Of a stretch of 42,062 nucleotides of DNA, positions 8,160 through 16,060 are shown piece by piece. Within the stretch, counting starts at the first letter, position 1. Every line of letters begins with the position of its first letter. The stretch is from NCBI GenBank assembly GCA_017463665.1, contig JAFTOT010000075.1:1-42062 (forward strand), read 5' to 3'. The translations under genes were made by a program, and so were the position numbers. This DNA is from Clostridia bacterium (GTDB lineage Bacteria; Bacillota; Clostridia; Oscillospirales; CAG-272). The notes below the pieces were generated by a model that saw nothing but the letters and a program-made list of their open reading frames with translations, did not search any database and was not told the origin of the DNA.

Positions 8160-9632
8160 TTACTTGATCAGACCGTCTTGGGGGGTGCCGGTGGGGCCTT
8201 TGACGAGGATGACATCGGGCTCGCCGTCTACTTCTACGAACTTCATCGCGTCGTAGCAGATGTGGCGGGGCGAGATCTCGGTGGGGCTGAAGTGCTGGTG
8301 ATAGAACATGATGTACTCACCGTTTGCGGTTCTGGTGTACACAGAGTCGCCCGTACCGCGGGAGAACTTGGTGCCGCGCAGGATCGGGTTGTACTTGTAC
8401 TTAACGTACGGACCGAGCGGCTTTTCTGCGATAGCAAAGCCTTCGCCGTAGTCGCCCTTGTAGTGCGAACCTGCGTAGATCATGTAGTAGAGACCCTTGT
8501 GCTTGAAGATAACGCCGCCCTCGGTGATGCGTGCATAGTCGCACTCCCAAGGCTCGGTGGGAATGATGATCTTGACGAGCGTGTCGTCCAGCGCAGTGAC
8601 GATGCCGTCTTCCATCTTGATCTCGTATGCCCAGATCTCGTTGCCGTTGTTGAAGCGAACGACCGTCAGATAGCAACGTCCGTCCTCGTCGATGAACGGA
8701 TGTCCGCCGATTTCCAGAACATCCTCATGGATCGGCTTCATCGTCTTGGACTTGAAGGGACCGAGCGGGCTCTCGGAAGTAGCAAAAGCAATGTGCGGCT
8801 CACGGCGTCCCGTCTTGGGGTTGGGTGCGGTGTGGGACGCGTAGAACATGTAGAACAAGCCATCCTTGTAGATGACGTTCGGGCTCATGTACTCGTTGTT
8901 GCCCCAGCCGTCACAGCCGTGGAAAACAACATGCGGCTCCGACCAGTGGATCAGATCCTTGGAGGTGTAGCACTGGAAGAGCGACATGTCCTGTGTATCG
9001 GTGAAATAGAGGTAATACGTGCCGTCATAGAACATGATGTCGGGGTCGGCACCGTATACTACGGGATTGAGATACTGCGTATCGGGATCGAACGGCTTTG
9101 CAGGCTCGATCTCGGTCAGGGAGATGCCACGGAACTCTGCCACACTCTCGCCGAAATTGAAGCCGATACCGCCGCGGGTGAAGTGCTTCAGTTCGAGGTC
9201 GATCTTCGGATAGATGGGAGCAGTCTCATGCTCGAAGTTGTTGAACCAGATCTTCGCGTATGTACCGCGGATCTCGATGCGGATCTTATACCATGTATCG
9301 GTCGTGAAGGGATAGGACATGTGGCTGAGGACAACATGATCGCTGTCGCCGCCGTTGACCTTCTTGAGGGTAAGCGAGTGATCTGCCGCATTCAAAATGA
9401 GGTAGTAGCCGGTGACCCATCTTGCGCCGTTTTTACCCTGCGAGCGGAAGTAAACACCTGCCTCGCCGGTCTTGTTCAGCTTGATCTCGCACTCAAGGGC
9501 GAAGTTCAGCGGCGTTTTCTCCACGGAAAACATCGTTGTGGGCTCTTTGGTGGGAAACAGCATGTCCGCTGCCGGTGCAGAATACACACCGTCCTTTTCG
9601 GTGATCGTGGCGCCGAATTTCATCCATTCCAT
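8160..9632 (-). CDS. GH43-type beta-propeller glycosidase with N-terminal beta-sandwich
   Basis: A 490-residue protein lacking a signal peptide, hence probably intracellular. Residues about 1-175 look like a concanavalin-like/3-keto-disaccharide-hydrolase-type sandwich (ARWVTGYYLIL, WYKIRIEIRG, GGIGFNFGE). Residues about 185-490 form a five-bladed propeller of the GH43 type: Asp196 in GADPDIMFYDGTYYLYF (base), Asp315 in HPFIDEDGRCYL (pKa modulator) and Glu371 in ITEGGVIFKHKGLYYMIYA (acid). GH43 enzymes usually cleave arabinose or xylose linkages; the substrate here is not resolvable. The ATG at 9632 follows AAAGGAG by 7 bases. It is a single-gene unit with its own promoter at 9676-9704. Confidence 0.87.
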   Translation of the reverse strand: MEWMKFGATITEKDGVYSAPAADMLFPTKEPTTMFSVEKTPLNFALECEIKLNKTGEAGVYFRSQGKNGARWVTGYYLILNAADHSLTLKKVNGGDSDHVVLSHMSYPFTTDTWYKIRIEIRGTYAKIWFNNFEHETAPIYPKIDLELKHFTRGGIGFNFGESVAEFRGISLTEIEPAKPFDPDTQYLNPVVYGADPDIMFYDGTYYLYFTDTQDMSLFQCYTSKDLIHWSEPHVVFHGCDGWGNNEYMSPNVIYKDGLFYMFYASHTAPNPKTGRREPHIAFATSESPLGPFKSKTMKPIHEDVLEIGGHPFIDEDGRCYLTVVRFNNGNEIWAYEIKMEDGIVTALDDTLVKIIIPTEPWECDYARITEGGVIFKHKGLYYMIYAGSHYKGDYGEGFAIAEKPLGPYVKYKYNPILRGTKFSRGTGDSVYTRTANGEYIMFYHQHFSPTEISPRHICYDAMKFVEVDGEPDVILVKGPTGTPQDGLIK

Positions 9633-9675
9633 AAGTATTCTCCTTTGTAAACAATATGGATTTTCTTACAGTTTT

Positions 9676-9704
9676 ATCATATAGCAAAAATCCCGCGCAG
9701 TAAA
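9676..9704 (-). promoter_or_regulatory. Probable promoter of the GH43 gene
   Basis: Minus strand TTTACT (9704-9699), 17-base spacer, TATGAT (9681-9676). The -35 box is imperfect. Confidence 0.45.
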
Positions 9705-9800
9705 TACGAAAAACCATATTTTTTGTACAAAAAGTCAACCAATATAAAGTCAAGCCATGATCTTTTGCGATGCAAAATACATTTCCCCGCCCCACAAACA

Positions 9801-9827
9801 AAAAATGCGGCACACGCCGCATTTTTT
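9801..9827 (-). terminator. Terminator of the radC transcription unit
   Basis: Stem AAAAATGCGGC/GCCGCATTTTT with an ACAC loop. It overlaps the radC stop codon and runs into a T tract on the minus strand. Confidence 0.88.
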
Positions 9828-10551
9828 AATCTTTATTATAGAACGCATCGGTTTTGCTTTTTTGCCAGAAAATTCCCTCGGCTTTGGAAAGGAGCGGCTC
9901 ATACTTGTTTCCGGCGATGAGCAAATGCTCCAAAAACTCCACGCGAATGGTACGAAACGCGTGGGCAACCTCGGTGGTGGTCACCATATCCTCGGGAGAC
10001 GGGACCAACGTACCGTTCGGATGGTTGTGTGTCAGAACCGCCATCGCGGCATTGGTACGGATCGCATGCTCAATCAGCTTGCGCGTATCCATGCGCACCT
10101 GATTGACCGATCCCTCCCCTAACTTCACGATCTCGAGGATATGCCAGCTGTTGTCCATCAGCACCAAAAAGATCGCCTCTACCGTCATCCCCGCATAGCG
10201 ATCGATCATCAAGCGTCCAAGCTTATCCACGCTGTCGTAACGGACATCGGGAAGAACCTCGCTCGCGACATTGCGCCAGACCTCGGGGATCATCTTGATC
10301 AGCGTTGCCGTATGCTCGCTGACACCGTTCACCGTGCAAAGCTCTTCCAAACTCGCCGCAAACACGCCCTTGAGCGAGCCGAAGCGATTGAGCAGCGCAT
10401 GCGCGATAGGATTTGTATCTCTCTGCGGAATGGTATAAAACAAGAGCAATTCGAGTATATTATGCTTCTCGAAGCCGTCCAGTCCCTCGCGCAGGAATCG
10501 CTCCTTGAGCCGCTGACGGTGTCCGCTGTGAATGTTTTTCTTTACTGCCAT
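9826..10551 (-). CDS. radC: RadC/JAB-domain protein
   Basis: A 241-residue protein of the RadC family. The N-terminal part (about 10-95) contains a helix-hairpin-helix-like region (ALLNRFGSLKGVF, then LCTVNGVSEHTATLIKMIP). The C-terminal JAB1/MPN-like metal-binding domain has His175, His177 and Asp188 in THNHPNGTLVPSPED. Despite the historic name, a direct DNA-repair role is not supported for the family; its biochemical function is open. It starts two bases after the stop of the unknown upstream gene, so the two are cotranscribed. Length is typical (about 225-240). Confidence 0.93.
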   Translation of the reverse strand: MAVKKNIHSGHRQRLKERFLREGLDGFEKHNILELLLFYTIPQRDTNPIAHALLNRFGSLKGVFAASLEELCTVNGVSEHTATLIKMIPEVWRNVASEVLPDVRYDSVDKLGRLMIDRYAGMTVEAIFLVLMDNSWHILEIVKLGEGSVNQVRMDTRKLIEHAIRTNAAMAVLTHNHPNGTLVPSPEDMVTTTEVAHAFRTIRVEFLEHLLIAGNKYEPLLSKAEGIFWQKSKTDAFYNKD

Positions 10552-10553
10552 AC

Positions 10554-10982
10554 TTATCCGAGCAGTTTTGCAAACGCAGAGGGAGTATATACGCGGCAGC
10601 CGAACGCCGTTGCACCGGGCGTAACGGTCACCACGCGATTTTTGGAAAGCTCGGTTGCGGCAGCCTCGCGATCCAGCAACAAAACGCCGATCACATGTTT
10701 TCCGCCGTTTACCTTTGCGGCAAAATCGGGCTTATTCCACAGATAGTCGGTCTCGCCCGACGCACCCTTCACGGCGATGTAGCCGCCGACATTCTGAAAG
10801 TACACGCGCTCCGCGCCCTCGCCGAGCGTCAGCACCTTGACCGCGTAGACGGTATCCGCCGTCTCAACGAAGAAGTCGCACTTGCCGCTGTCATTCTTGC
10901 TGATGCCGAACAGACTTGCCGCGCGGAAAGCATATCCGCGTTCCTTGCAAAGTTTTTTGATCTCACCCATGGAAAAAGTCAT
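10554..10982 (-). CDS. Hypothetical protein cotranscribed with radC
   Basis: A 142-residue soluble protein of unknown function. It has an N-terminal helix (MGEIKKLCKERGYAF) and an alternating strand pattern (CDFFVETADTVYAVKVLTL, then YIAVKGASGETDYLW) reminiscent of a small nuclease-like fold. I cannot identify a catalytic motif with confidence. The ATG at 10982 is chosen because the second Met lacks a ribosome binding site; the site for the first (GGGTGA) is weak. The tight linkage to radC is the only functional hint. Confidence 0.65.
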   Translation of the reverse strand: MTFSMGEIKKLCKERGYAFRAASLFGISKNDSGKCDFFVETADTVYAVKVLTLGEGAERVYFQNVGGYIAVKGASGETDYLWNKPDFAAKVNGGKHVIGVLLLDREAAATELSKNRVVTVTPGATAFGCRVYTPSAFAKLLG

Positions 10983-11019
10983 TTTTTCACCCGCTTTTCT
11001 ATCAAAGTGTACCGAATAC

Positions 11020-11048
11020 TTGCAATTCGGTTGTTTTTTTGATATAAT
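11020..11048 (+). promoter_or_regulatory. Strong plus-strand promoter facing the tRNA terminator
   Basis: TTGCAA (11020-11025), 17-base spacer, perfect TATAAT (11043-11048). It points rightwards, straight into the bidirectional hairpin at 11064-11091. It could fire a very short RNA, or read through antisense to the tRNA toward rsmA. Confidence 0.6.
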
Positions 11049-11063
11049 CGTCCAAGAAAGAGC

Positions 11064-11091
11064 AAAAAAACCTCGCCGAGGCGAGGTTTTT
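11064..11091. terminator. Terminator of tRNA-Thr
   Basis: CCTCGC-CGAG-GCGAGG stem flanked by seven A and five T. It lies 3 bases downstream of the tRNA CCA end and is usable in both directions. Confidence 0.88.
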
Positions 11092-11093
11092 GC

Positions 11094-11169
11094 TGGAGCT
11101 GGTAGCCGGACTCGAACCGGCGACCTGTTGATTACGAATCAACTGCTCTACCAACTGAGCCATACCAGC
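11094..11169 (-). tRNA. tRNA-Thr (anticodon CGT)
   Basis: The 76-base minus-strand sequence folds into a full cloverleaf: acceptor GCTGGTA/TACCAGC, D-arm GCTC/GAGC with AGTTGGTA, anticodon stem GTTGA/TCAAC around loop TTCGTAA (anticodon CGT, reads ACG), and T-arm GCCGG-TTCGAGT-CCGGC. The discriminator base is T and the CCA end is encoded. It is preceded by a near-perfect promoter (11179-11208) and followed by a terminator, so it is transcribed as a single-tRNA unit. Confidence 0.97.
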
Positions 11170-11178
11170 GCGCTTGCT

Positions 11179-11208
11179 ATTATACTATATTTAGAGGGCG
11201 TTTGTCAA
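11179..11208 (-). promoter_or_regulatory. Promoter of tRNA-Thr
   Basis: Minus strand TTGACA (11208-11203), 18-base spacer, TATAAT (11184-11179); both boxes are perfect. The -10 box ends 10 bases before the mature tRNA 5' end. Confidence 0.88.
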
Positions 11209-11267
11209 GTGTTTTCACGCGAAAAATGATTTTTTTGTGTGTTTTCGCAACAAACGCAGGAGCTATT

Positions 11268-12122
11268 ATGAATTTATGTGATATCCGCACCGTGCGCGAG
11301 ATCTTATCCGCGTTCGGCACGACGACCAAAAAAGGCTTTGGGCAAAACTTCCTCATCAATCAGAGCATCCCCGAGCGCATCGCGGAGAACTGCTGCGATG
11401 ACGCAGACAGCGTGATCGTGGAGATCGGTCCCGGTATCGGATGCTTGACCGCCGAGCTTGCCAAGCGGTACAAAAAAGTCATCGCCTTTGAGATCGACAA
11501 GACGCTGATCCCCGTGCTTGCCTACACGCTCGGCGAATACAAGAATGTGGAAGTGATCAACCGGGACATCATGGAAGCAGACCTGGCGGCAGTCCTTGCC
11601 GAAAAGGCGGCGGGCGAGCGCATTTCGGTCTGCGCAAATCTCCCCTACTACATCACCACGCCGATCTTGATGCGCCTGCTGGAGAGCGGCATTCCCTTTG
11701 ACTGCATCACGGTCATGGTGCAGGCGGAGGTGGCGGCACGGCTCGCCGCCGCGCCCGGCTCCGCCGACTACGGCGCGATCACGGCATCGCTCTGCTACTA
11801 CGGGCAACCGCAGCGGCTGTTCACCGTGGCGGCAGGCAACTTTATGCCCGCACCGAAAGTGAATTCCGCCGTCGTGCGCATTGATCTCTACCGAGACAAG
11901 CCGGTCAAGCCGAAGGATGAAAAGCTCTTTTTCACCGTGATCAAGGCGGCTTTCGGGCAGCGGCGCAAGACGCTGACGAACGCGCTCTCGACCGCCTTTC
12001 CCGACCGCACCAAAGAGGAACTGACCGAAGCGGTCACCGCCTGCGGCTTTGACGAGCGCATCCGCGGCGAACGCCTCTCCACCGCCGATTTCGCAGCCTT
12101 GGCGGATCAGTTAGTGAAGTAA
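11268..12122 (+). CDS. rsmA: 16S rRNA (adenine(1518)-N6/adenine(1519)-N6)-dimethyltransferase
   Basis: A 284-residue methyltransferase (KsgA) that dimethylates two adjacent adenosines in the 3'-terminal hairpin of 16S rRNA during small-subunit maturation. Evidence is GFGQNFLINQ at residues 23-32, the SAM-binding loop VEIGPGIGCLTAELAKR (51-67), the acidic FEID after strand 2, and the catalytic NLPYYITTPI (124-133). The C-terminal helical domain (about 200-284) includes AAFGQRRKTLTNALS. The ATG at 11268 follows CAGGAG by 6 bases; the longer frame lacks a ribosome binding site and overlaps the tRNA promoter. Length is normal. Confidence 0.95.
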   Translation: MNLCDIRTVREILSAFGTTTKKGFGQNFLINQSIPERIAENCCDDADSVIVEIGPGIGCLTAELAKRYKKVIAFEIDKTLIPVLAYTLGEYKNVEVINRDIMEADLAAVLAEKAAGERISVCANLPYYITTPILMRLLESGIPFDCITVMVQAEVAARLAAAPGSADYGAITASLCYYGQPQRLFTVAAGNFMPAPKVNSAVVRIDLYRDKPVKPKDEKLFFTVIKAAFGQRRKTLTNALSTAFPDRTKEELTEAVTACGFDERIRGERLSTADFAALADQLVK

Positions 12123-12227
12123 GAAGACGTGGGGACGCTTTTGTAAAAGCGTCCCCACCCCCCGTAAAACTTTTGAAAAAAAGTATATGGCTACACCAAT
12201 TTACTTTTCAAAAGTTTCTACTTCATA

Positions 12228-12418
12228 GCCTTCCCCTCGAGGGGAAGGTGGTGCGAAGCACCGGATGAGGTGTAGGATGCGACGTAGTTCGCATCCGTGT
12301 CCGTAGAGATGTAACATTTATTACGTAAAAGGGAAACGCCGCTGCGGCGGCTACACCTCATCAGCGGTTTACCGCAATGCGACCGCAGGTCGCTATGCTT
12401 CCCCTCTAGGTGAAGCCT
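12228..12418. repeat. Intergenic repeat family B, copy 2
   Basis: A ~190-base element nearly identical over its core to 7883-8117. It includes the ACACCTCATCAGCGGTTTAC segment and the hairpin GCGACC-GCA-GGTCGC. The segment CCGTCGCGTTTGACGGATGA, internal to copy 1, recurs just beyond this copy at about 12429, suggesting fragmentation of a longer parent element. Confidence 0.85.
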
Positions 12419-12590
12419 TATTTTTGCTCCCGTCGCGTTTGACGGATGAGGGATCCGCAACAGCAATATTTTCCCCCAAGCACCAAACATCAGTTGCCGT
12501 CATACTTGTTTGATCATGCCCAAGAACACCAATTTACTTTGCAAAAGTTTTGGAAAAAGGTGCGTTTACTCATTTCCTATGTTAACAAAC

Positions 12591-12619
12591 AAGCCACGCT
12601 GATTTCAGCGTGGCTTTTT
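12591..12619 (+). terminator. Rho-independent terminator downstream of rsmA
   Basis: An 11-base stem AGCCACGCTGA/TCAGCGTGGCT followed by TTTTT on the plus strand. It lies 470 bases beyond rsmA, past the repeat, and is the first good terminator for that transcript. Confidence 0.8.
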
Positions 12620-12703
12620 GGACGCGTCGGAACTCAAAGTTTATATACGTAATCCGTTAGAGACGCGTTAACTTTCTTACAAAAAGTTTTCCCCTGCATA
12701 TTT

Positions 12704-14188
12704 TTATTCCTGATTCAATCTGCCGAAGTCGGCGGTGAGTTGGTAGAGGCGTTTTTCGATCGCCTTTGAGGGCATTTTGGTCATGCGCCACGACCAGTTG
12801 CCGACAGAGGTGGAAGGCGTGTTCATGCGCGCCTCGCTGCCGAGCGAAAGCAGATCCTGCATGGTGTAGATCGCAGTATCCGAGATCGAACCCGCCGCGC
12901 CGCGGATCATGCCCCAAGCGTAGCCCTCTTTTTTGTCGAGGTTCAAATACCGCTTGGCATAAGCGATGTCATCCGGCGCAGCAGTGCGCATCCAACCCTC
13001 GGCGGTGTCGTTGTCGTGCGTACCGACGTACACGACCGAGTTGCGATTATTGTATGTATGCGGCAGATAATTCGACTCCTCGCGGCTGTCAAAGGCAAAC
13101 TGCAGCACCTTCATGCCGGGATAGCCGCTGTCTGCAAGCAGTTTTGCGACCTCGGGCGTGATAAAACCGAGATCCTCGGCGATGATCGAAAGGTTACCGA
13201 CCTTCTTTCGGATGGCGTTAAACAGCGACATGCCGGGTCCCTGCATCCACGCGCCGCCGCGGGCGGTATCCTGCCCTGCGGGAATGGTGTAAAAGGACTC
13301 AAAGCCGCGGAAATGGTCAATGCGCAGAATGTCATAAAACTTTGCCTGCCGTGCGATGCGGCGGCACCAGAAGTCGTAGCCGTGCGCGCGCTGATACTTC
13401 CAGTCGTAAATAGGATTGCCCCAGAGCTGACCGTCCGCTGAAAAGGCATCGGGCGGGCAACCCGCGACGAGTTTGGGCGCGAGGTTTTCATCGAGCAGGA
13501 AACAGCGCGGATTTGTCCACACATCGGCGCTGTCGCGCGCGACATAGATCGGCAGGTCGCCGATGATCTTGATGCCGTTGTCGTTTGCGTATGTTTTCAG
13601 TGCTGTCCACTGCTTGGAAAACGCATACTGCAGGAATTTATAAAAACCGATCTCCCTGCCGAGCTTACGCTCGGCTTTTTCAATGGCGGCTTTGCGGCGG
13701 AATTTCAGCCCGTCCTCCCAAGTGTCAAACGACGCGCCGTGATTTTCGTTTTTGAGCGCCATAAACAAGGCGTAATCGTCCAGCCAATCCTTCTCGGCGC
13801 GGCAAAAATCCAGGAACTCTGCCGTAAAGTTTTCGGCGAAGCGCGCATATGCTTTCCGCAGCAGCGGATAGCGGCGATCATACTGCATCTGAAAATCGAC
13901 ATGCGACGGATCGCCCGTAAGCTCTGCCTCGGCGATCTCCTCTTTGGTCAGCAGCTTTTCGCGGCGCAGGATATCGAGGTCGATAAAATAGGGATTGCCC
14001 GCGAAGGAGGAAAACGACTGGTAGGGCGAGTCGCCGTAGCCCGTCGGACAGATCGGCAGGATCTGCCAATAGCGCTGCCCCGATCTTTTCAGAAAATCTA
14101 CGAATCTATATGCTTCTTTTCCCATGGTGCCGATGCCGTAAGGCGACGGCAGGGAGGATATGTGGAGTAATACACCGCTGCTTCGCAT
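12704..14188 (-). CDS. malQ: 4-alpha-glucanotransferase (amylomaltase, GH77)
   Basis: A 494-residue cytoplasmic GH77 enzyme. It transfers alpha-1,4-glucan segments between maltodextrins, releasing glucose. Family motifs are clear: SGVLLHISSLPSPYGIG at the N-terminus, GDLPIYVARDSADVW (210-224), the nucleophile Asp291 in RIDHFRGFESF, the acid/base Glu338 in IIAEDLGFITPEV, and the transition-state Asp in YVGTHDNDT. Length is typical of bacterial amylomaltases. AAAGGA precedes the ATG by 9 bases. It is the last gene of the uptake operon that begins at 17368, 90 bases after the second permease, pointing to maltodextrin or related alpha-glucans as the imported sugar. Confidence 0.95.
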   Translation of the reverse strand: MRSSGVLLHISSLPSPYGIGTMGKEAYRFVDFLKRSGQRYWQILPICPTGYGDSPYQSFSSFAGNPYFIDLDILRREKLLTKEEIAEAELTGDPSHVDFQMQYDRRYPLLRKAYARFAENFTAEFLDFCRAEKDWLDDYALFMALKNENHGASFDTWEDGLKFRRKAAIEKAERKLGREIGFYKFLQYAFSKQWTALKTYANDNGIKIIGDLPIYVARDSADVWTNPRCFLLDENLAPKLVAGCPPDAFSADGQLWGNPIYDWKYQRAHGYDFWCRRIARQAKFYDILRIDHFRGFESFYTIPAGQDTARGGAWMQGPGMSLFNAIRKKVGNLSIIAEDLGFITPEVAKLLADSGYPGMKVLQFAFDSREESNYLPHTYNNRNSVVYVGTHDNDTAEGWMRTAAPDDIAYAKRYLNLDKKEGYAWGMIRGAAGSISDTAIYTMQDLLSLGSEARMNTPSTSVGNWSWRMTKMPSKAIEKRLYQLTADFGRLNQE

Positions 14189-14278
14189 AAAATATGTCCT
14201 TTCAAATCCAAACTTTCACGCCTGCCCGAGAGTGAGCAATATTGCCATCCGCAGACAGATGTGTTCGACTTCGGTACC

Positions 14279-15124
14279 TTAACCTTTTACTGCACCTGCC
14301 ATAATTCCCTTTATGATATGCTTTTGGCAAGTGAAGTAGAAAACGACGATCGGGATGATCGACAAAACGATCAGTGCCATGATCGCGCCGATATCGCTTT
14401 GACCATAGCTGCCGTTGAGATACTGGATGTGAATCGGGATCGTACGATAGTTTTTGATATCGAGTACCAGATACGGGAGCAGATAGTCATTCCAGATCCA
14501 CATTGTCTCGAGGATGCACACCGAGATGAGCGTTGGCTTCATGATCGGCAAAACAATACCGAAGAATGTGCGGATCGGACCGCATCCATCGATATTTGCC
14601 GCCTCCTCGATCTCCAGCGGAATACTCTTGACAAAGCCGCAGAACATAAACACGGCAAGTCCCGCTCCAAAGCCGAGATAAACCACGATAATGCCCACGG
14701 GATTGCTGAGGTTCAGCGTATCCGCCGTCTTTGAAAGCGTATACATGACCATCTGAAAAGGTACGATCATCGAAAACACGCAAAAATAGTATATACCACG
14801 ACAGATCTTGTTGTCAACCCTTGTGATATACCATGCGGTCATAGAAGTGAACAACAGGATCGCAAGCGTTGAAAATACCGTGATAAAGATCGAATACATG
14901 ACCGACTTGTAAAACGGATAGTCCCCGAAAGTAATACCGCGCATGTAGTTCTCAAGTCCCACATAACTCTCCGCGCCGGGAAGCACAAAGGGGGATGCAC
15001 TGATAGAGGTCTTCAGCTTAAAAGAGTTCATCAGCACGATAAAGATCGGCGAGATATACACAACGGAGATCAGCGTCATAATAATGGTGGTGATCGTCTT
15101 GCCGATCGCGTTTTTCTTGAACAT
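14279..15124 (-). CDS. Carbohydrate ABC transporter permease, MalG type
   Basis: A 281-residue inner-membrane permease with six predicted transmembrane helices. The EAA loop that docks the ATPase is visible as EIEEAANIDGCGPIRTFFGI followed by VLPIMKPTL. The N-terminus (ITTIIMTLISVVYISPIFIV) and the C-terminal KHIIKGIMAGAVKG are typical of the MalG/CUT1 class. It overlaps the upstream permease by one base (TAATG) and has AGGGAGGTG as ribosome binding site, so the two subunits are made together. No ATPase gene is in the operon; CUT1 systems in Firmicutes often share one MsmK-like ATPase encoded elsewhere. Confidence 0.93.
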   Translation of the reverse strand: MFKKNAIGKTITTIIMTLISVVYISPIFIVLMNSFKLKTSISASPFVLPGAESYVGLENYMRGITFGDYPFYKSVMYSIFITVFSTLAILLFTSMTAWYITRVDNKICRGIYYFCVFSMIVPFQMVMYTLSKTADTLNLSNPVGIIVVYLGFGAGLAVFMFCGFVKSIPLEIEEAANIDGCGPIRTFFGIVLPIMKPTLISVCILETMWIWNDYLLPYLVLDIKNYRTIPIHIQYLNGSYGQSDIGAIMALIVLSIIPIVVFYFTCQKHIIKGIMAGAVKG

Positions 15125-15993
15125 TACTGCTGCACCTCCCTTTTACGGGTGAAATAAAGCTGCGCAAGTCCGATCACGGCAACCAGCAAGAAGAAAACGA
15201 CCGCCTTTGCCTGACCGACACCGCGTGTATTGGCATTTTGATAGAATGTATTGTAGATATTCAGCGCAAGCATCTCTGTCTGATAAATGGTTTCGCCGCC
15301 GACCTGCAAACCGGGTTCGCCCGCAGTCAACGCGAGGTTCTGGTCAAAGAGTTTAAAGGAATTGGTCAGCGACAGAAAAGTGCAAATGGTGATGGAAGGC
15401 ATCATCATGGGCAGCGTCACTTTTCGGAGTGTCTGCCACTTGGTAGCACCGTCCACCTTTGCCGCCTCATAGAGCGACTCGGGGATACTGTTCAGCCCCG
15501 AAATATAAATGATCATCATATAACCGATCTGCTGCCAGCAAAGCAGAATGATGAGCCCCCAAAAGCCGAATGTGGAATTCAGCTTGATATTGGTACTCCA
15601 GTTTTGCAGAATACCGTTAAAGATAAGCTGCCAAATATAACCGAGAATAACACCGCCGATCAGGTTGGGCATGAAAAACACGGTTCGAAAGGCATTTGCA
15701 CCCTTGATACCGCCGGTGAGCACATGCGCAACCGTAAAGGCGAGCACATTGATCAGCACTACGGATACGACCGTAAACACAGCCGTAAACGCAAAGGCAT
15801 GCAAAAAGGACGGATCTTGAAATGCATCAATATAGTTTTGAATGCCTACCCATGTGGCATCGCTTGTAGTTTTGAATTTACAGAAAGAAAGGTATACGCC
15901 GTGCAAAAACGGGTATATAAAACCGATACAAAAGGCAGCAAAAGTAGGCAGCACAAAGATCGGAAAGTAAAATTTCAGTTGCCGTTTATTCAT
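15124..15993 (-). CDS. Carbohydrate ABC transporter permease, MalF type
   Basis: A 289-residue membrane permease partnering with the MalG-type protein. It has six predicted helices and the EAA motif SLYEAAKVDGATKWQTLRKV followed by TLPMMMPS. The N-terminal LPTFAAFCIGFIYPFLHGVYLSF is characteristic. It lacks the large periplasmic insert of proteobacterial MalF, as expected in Firmicutes. AGGAG precedes the ATG. It follows the binding-protein gene after 67 bases that contain a stable hairpin (16019-16045), which probably sets the ratio of binding protein to permease. Confidence 0.93.
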   Translation of the reverse strand: MNKRQLKFYFPIFVLPTFAAFCIGFIYPFLHGVYLSFCKFKTTSDATWVGIQNYIDAFQDPSFLHAFAFTAVFTVVSVVLINVLAFTVAHVLTGGIKGANAFRTVFFMPNLIGGVILGYIWQLIFNGILQNWSTNIKLNSTFGFWGLIILLCWQQIGYMMIIYISGLNSIPESLYEAAKVDGATKWQTLRKVTLPMMMPSITICTFLSLTNSFKLFDQNLALTAGEPGLQVGGETIYQTEMLALNIYNTFYQNANTRGVGQAKAVVFFLLVAVIGLAQLYFTRKREVQQ

Positions 15994-16018
15994 AGTATGT
16001 CTCCTAAATATCCGTAAA

Positions 16019-16045
16019 AATAGGGGGCGATGACCGCCCCCTATT
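16019..16045 (-). terminator. Intercistronic attenuating hairpin between binding protein and permeases
   Basis: An 11-base perfect stem AATAGGGGGCG/CGCCCCCTATT with a 5-base loop. On the minus strand it is followed by a short T run. It probably causes partial termination or stabilises the upstream mRNA, raising binding-protein output. Confidence 0.7.
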
Positions 16046-16060
16046 GTTTACGAAAGAAAT

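Larger units (their letters stand above)
12123..12703. other. Non-coding 580-base gap rich in repeats and hairpins
   Basis: Between rsmA and the convergent malQ I see no credible gene. It holds a 14-base hairpin at 12129-12158 (GTGGGGACGCTTTT and its complement, without a T tract), repeat family B copy 2 at 12228-12418, and two near-identical 25-base direct repeats at 12193-12217 and 12526-12550. A good terminator lies at 12591-12619. The 68-codon frame at 12446-12652 crosses that terminator and is not believed. Confidence 0.75.

Noticed and set aside
8178-9650. A 490-codon plus-strand open frame
   Set aside because: It is antisense to the GH43 gene, with low-complexity Val/Asp/Glu-rich translation and no start signals.
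12446-12652. A 68-codon frame in the rsmA-malQ gap
   Set aside because: It crosses a good terminator at 12591-12619 and part of a repeat, has no ribosome binding site and encodes nothing recognisable.
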